From Hansfordia pulvinata (lineage: Eukaryota > Ascomycota > Sordariomycetes > Xylariales), in NCBI GenBank assembly GCA_006538405.1, contig BJKQ01000002.1, positions 992,001 through 1,056,000 of the forward strand: DNA of 64,000 nucleotides, given 5' to 3'. Position 1 is the stretch's first letter. The number at the start of each line of letters is the position of its first letter. Shown piece after piece: positions 60,914 to 64,000 of this stretch. The notes beneath the pieces were generated by a model. The model worked only from the letters and a program-made list of their open reading frames with translations, was not told the origin of the DNA and did no database searches. Position numbers and translations under genes: made by a program.

Positions 60914-62395
60914 GCATATTCTTTTGCCTACTCCTCCGCTGACTCGACGAGTGAGATAGCTGCGGGACGAAGGTTTCACTTTTGCTTATTGGTTTTATTC
61001 ATGCACCTCCGCGCTGCTTTTCAAACTCATCCGCCAACTTTCTTTCTTAATTACTGCTGCAATACTCAGGTCGGTTCACCCCTGTGCCTCTTCGTGATGC
61101 CGTCCTCGCTCGCCCGCGCACGTAGGCACTTAAGCTAGGTAGGTACCTGCCTTTATGCACGGGCGTACTTCAGTCCGTTTCGCCTCGCTCTTTTTCTTTC
61201 TGGCGACGGTGGGGGGGTATTGTGGGGTTGAAACGGGTACGCGTAGAAAAAAAAAGTCTTCCACTAACACGCGACGGCTAGCTTATTCTTACCTGATGAA
61301 AAGGCTTTTCGGCAATTACTTCCGCGCGACGTAGTTTTTTTTTTCTTTCTTAGTTACTGTGCTTGTGGTCTACAATCCTGTCTCCCGAAATGAGGCCATT
61401 CGAAGAGGCTTGACTTGGGACGCGAGTCCAGCGAAACGATTGAGCGATGAGCTTTTCTGCCTGCAACCGGTCCACCATGGCCCATTTTCTGACAAACGCA
61501 CTATCACGCCTCGTGTGGGGTAGGAACGCTCAGTCACCAGTTACACTCGTAATGAAAAGCGAATAAACTTGATTGCCTGTCACATACGTGAGGCTCAGTA
61601 AGCGATTCCTGTAGAATCGACGGGGAATCTGGAACGGAACCAGCAACTCCTACACAATGTATCATCCGTCATAAGAAACTCTTTCCGTGGTCCTTTCCCA
61701 TCCGTACAAATCGGAAAAATCAAGGCTTCGCACAAAACATATAAAGCAAGGCCAAAATGAAACGCATCCCTCCGTGCCTTTACCAGACAAATTCCTCCTG
61801 TCAATTAACTCCCGTGATACCCCAGCGGTGTGCACTTTCGGTCCTGTCAAGGAAAACGTCCCTGACACCCCATCAATCCTGCCGCCTCTTTCTGGGAGCC
61901 GGAAACCGACATCCGTAACAAAATATTGTCCAATCAAATAGACATCTGGCCAAGAAAAGGGTGGTATCCTGGCGACCCTGACCGGATCCAAGTCTCAGAG
62001 GCAGCTTGCTCATAAGCGCGGCAGGTCTGGTGCCGTCAAGAGAGCTCCCGGGCCGAATGGCTCCAAGAGACCATCTGCAGACTTTTCTGGCAATTCGGTC
62101 CACTTTCGGCACTGTTTGGGGGCGTGCGAAGTATACCGATTTCCGTAAGAATCGTGAGGAATATGTGCTAAGCCGTGGCGTCATTACGATTTAAAGCAAT
62201 CCGCAATAAGGCCGTGAGGCGTCAAGTAGAACTCGGCAGGTCTAAAGCTGCTGCTGAGTGAAGTAGGCCTCCAGTGTGAGGCTGTGGAAAGTGAAAAATA
62301 GGTCCGTGGCGTCGTGCTCGTTCATTCGTTAGGTTCGTCAAGTTTGTGTGTGTGGGTGATGCCGACTCTGGGGCCGGGACCACTCGAGAAGGCCA
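60914..62395. other. intergenic region, forkhead gene 3' region
   Basis: No gene recognised. Frames at 61595-62194 have no coding character. A TAGGTAGGTACC patch lies near 61136-61148 and a T-rich run near 61334-61344. I found no convincing small RNA. Confidence 0.55.
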
Positions 62396-64000
62396 TTAGA
62401 AGTTGGTGCTGAAGCTTCTTCCGAGAACAGGCTTGGAGCCCTTTGAGGGTGACTTGGCCTTCTTCGCAGCGCCAATCTTCTCGAAGCCTTGGAGAATGTC
62501 CAAACCACCCTCCTCGTCAACGCCGTCCTCTTGCTGGAGGAAGTTGGCATGGCAGAAGTCGCCAATGGTGTCCCAGTCCTCTCTGTTAGGATGGGTTTTT
62601 GCGGCGATGGGCGATCCAAAGAGCGCCTTGCTAGGGGATGACAAACCCTCGAATGCCTTGCTGGGCGATTCGAAGTTCACGCTGAAAGCTGACCCGGGGG
62701 CCTTGAGAAGGGGTGCGGCGGTGATTGCTTTGTTGAGAGCCGACCCGGTGATCTCCCCAAGTGCAGCCGCCGACTGTGTGCGATCGAGTCGGATGCGCTT
62801 CGCTGGGTTCTTGGCCGAGCGTTTTATAGGGGAACCGTTCTCCGCGCTGGAGAAGAAAGACTGTAAAGGGGCATCGTTGAAAATATCGAATTCGGCATTG
62901 GGATCGTTGAAGTAGTCGTCGAAGTTGAAGGTGTCCTCCATGTTGAACGCTGGGCTCCAAGGCAGTTCGTTCTCACCCAGCTCCGTTATGCGGTGGAGTG
63001 GGGAATTCAACATGTGGCTGACAGTTTCGCGATGCAGACGTAGGTTGGTGTTGGGCGATACCGATGCGGGCGGCTTCGGCGGAGGCTTGAACTTGACTGC
63101 AGGTGTCAAGGGGTTGTGACGATTGGCATCGTTGACTTGGCGCAGAGGCGACGATGAGGGAGGCGCGAACCCGAGCGAGCGACCCTTCGTCGGGCTGTCG
63201 TAGGAAGAGGCACGGAGCCGTGCGATTTCTTCCTCGGCTCTGCCGCGCTTGATTCTGGGACGGTCTGCCTCCGAGGTGAGCAGCCTGTTGCCCTGGTTGG
63301 CTCGCATCACTGAGGAGTCCAGGGACGAGATGTAGCCACTGTCGTCCACAGCGTTGTCCATGGAGGCGTGCTTGCGCTTGTGGGTGCGGGTGCCGGACGA
63401 AGCAGGAATGCGGGCCATCGGCGGTGGGGTTCGACTTCTCTGTTCAATGTGACGAGGGATGGGGGGAGACGATTGCATCGCAGCAGGCATGGGCGAGCAA
63501 GTGCTGACGTCAAGAGGAATCTCGCGCAGGTTAGCCTTGTCGCTCTGGTCTTCTTGAGCCGCATTGTCGGAAAGCGGGATCGTCGCATCGGACGAGACCT
63601 CGGCGGCGCTCTGAGGAGGCGCCTGCGGTGGCAGCGAGAGGTGGCCGCTGGAGGACTGGACGGGCATGACGGGGGGCAACGATGACATTCCTTCAGAGAA
63701 TACGATCGAGTCAAGTTGGGCGGGCTCAAGCCGAGATGATGACATGACAGGGACGTTCTCTGCGCCGGAAGTCGACTTTCTGCTGGGTTTCTCCTTGAGA
63801 AATTGCTGTTCCATGCCAGGCTCAATAGCCCAGTAGTTACCCTTACCTGGGTCATCCTTGGGTCTCTCTTGCTTGATGAAGGCCTTGTTCAGACTGAGGT
63901 TGTGGCGAATGCTGTTTTGCCAGCCGGCTTCTTGGGCGTTGTAGTACTTGTAGTTATCGGAAATCCACTTGTAAATCTGTGAAAGAGTGAGACGGCGGTG
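62396..64000 (-). CDS. forkhead transcription factor (Fkh1/Fkh2-like), 5' end outside window
   Basis: The gene enters at the right edge and stays open for 534 codons to the stop at 62396. The visible N-terminal end is the second half of a forkhead (winged-helix) DNA-binding domain: [34 protein letters not shown] (recognition helix), then [12 protein letters not shown] long Ser/Pro-rich tail follows with many SP/TP sites and a basic KRKH patch, plus [19 protein letters not shown] and repeated SPSKAF-type motifs near the end. The tail composition and repeated SP sites fit cell-cycle-type Fkh proteins controlled by CDK phosphorylation. The upstream FHA domain expected for Fkh1/2 is not in the window, so HCM1- or FHL1-type relatives cannot be excluded. 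Confidence 0.85.
   Translation of the reverse strand, partial: HRRLTLSQIYKWISDNYKYYNAQEAGWQNSIRHNLSLNKAFIKQERPKDDPGKGNYWAIEPGMEQQFLKEKPSRKSTSGAENVPVMSSSRLEPAQLDSIVFSEGMSSLPPVMPVQSSSGHLSLPPQAPPQSAAEVSSDATIPLSDNAAQEDQSDKANLREIPLDVSTCSPMPAAMQSSPPIPRHIEQRSRTPPPMARIPASSGTRTHKRKHASMDNAVDDSGYISSLDSSVMRANQGNRLLTSEADRPRIKRGRAEEEIARLRASSYDSPTKGRSLGFAPPSSSPLRQVNDANRHNPLTPAVKFKPPPKPPASVSPNTNLRLHRETVSHMLNSPLHRITELGENELPWSPAFNMEDTFNFDDYFNDPNAEFDIFNDAPLQSFFSSAENGSPIKRSAKNPAKRIRLDRTQSAAALGEITGSALNKAITAAPLLKAPGSAFSVNFESPSKAFEGLSSPSKALFGSPIAAKTHPNREDWDTIGDFCHANFLQQEDGVDEEGGLDILQGFEKIGAAKKAKSPSKGSKPVLGRSFSTNF

Noticed and set aside
61285..61350. TGATGAA near 61291 as a box C of a C/D snoRNA
   Set aside because: No matching D box, terminal stem or guide pairing could be identified.

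Overview
The window is nuclear DNA of a filamentous ascomycete (Pezizomycotina, most likely a Sordariomycete). Evidence: short GT-AG introns, mostly 50-140 nt with CTRAC-like branch points, intron-bearing tRNA genes, GC-rich coding sequence, and a gene set including scytalone dehydratase (DHN melanin), a PTH11-type receptor, a Crh-type cell-wall protein, a STAND/NLR protein and ATG101. I cannot name the species. No bacterial, viral or transposon gene was recognised.

Layout. 1-8909: largely gene-free DNA around one broken PTH11-like receptor (3353-5392, +). 8910-14985: an orphan ToxD-like enoyl reductase, Mediator subunit MED22, and a secreted intradiol-dioxygenase-like protein, all on +. 16126-20786: TOM22 and a plasma-membrane Na+/H+ antiporter, both on -. 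20787-25728: almost 5 kb without a recognisable gene. 25729-29027: a retinol-dehydrogenase-like SDR and scytalone dehydratase SCD1, both on -. 31119-36870: a Gly-Tyr-Gly repeat protein (-), ATG16 (+) and the H3K79 methyltransferase DOT1 (-). 39020-43812: a damaged Crh/GH16-like protein with a long Ser/Thr stalk, then tRNA-Met. 43981-51976: an alpha/beta-hydrolase-NACHT-ankyrin protein and a CaMKK-type kinase, both on -. 53516-60199: TRAPP subunit BET5/TRAPPC1 (+), PEX3 (-) and ATG101 (-), with two tRNA-Ile genes in inverted orientation on either side of ATG101. 62396-64000: a forkhead transcription factor (-) cut by the window end.

The genes do not form one pathway. They are housekeeping and organelle genes (TOM22, PEX3, TRAPPC1, MED22, DOT1, ATG16, ATG101) mixed with lineage-variable genes (receptor, NLR, dioxygenase, enoyl reductase, cell-wall protein).

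Two window-wide signals matter most. First, at least six genes lose frame by exactly one missing base in a C or G run of 4-6, and adding one base restores a conserved or coding-like frame each time. This points to base-calling undercalls more than to pseudogenes, although the receptor and Crh-like genes carry further damage. Second, the octamer TACTCGTA and its reverse complement occur about twenty times in the gene-free stretches and were not seen in the exons described here.
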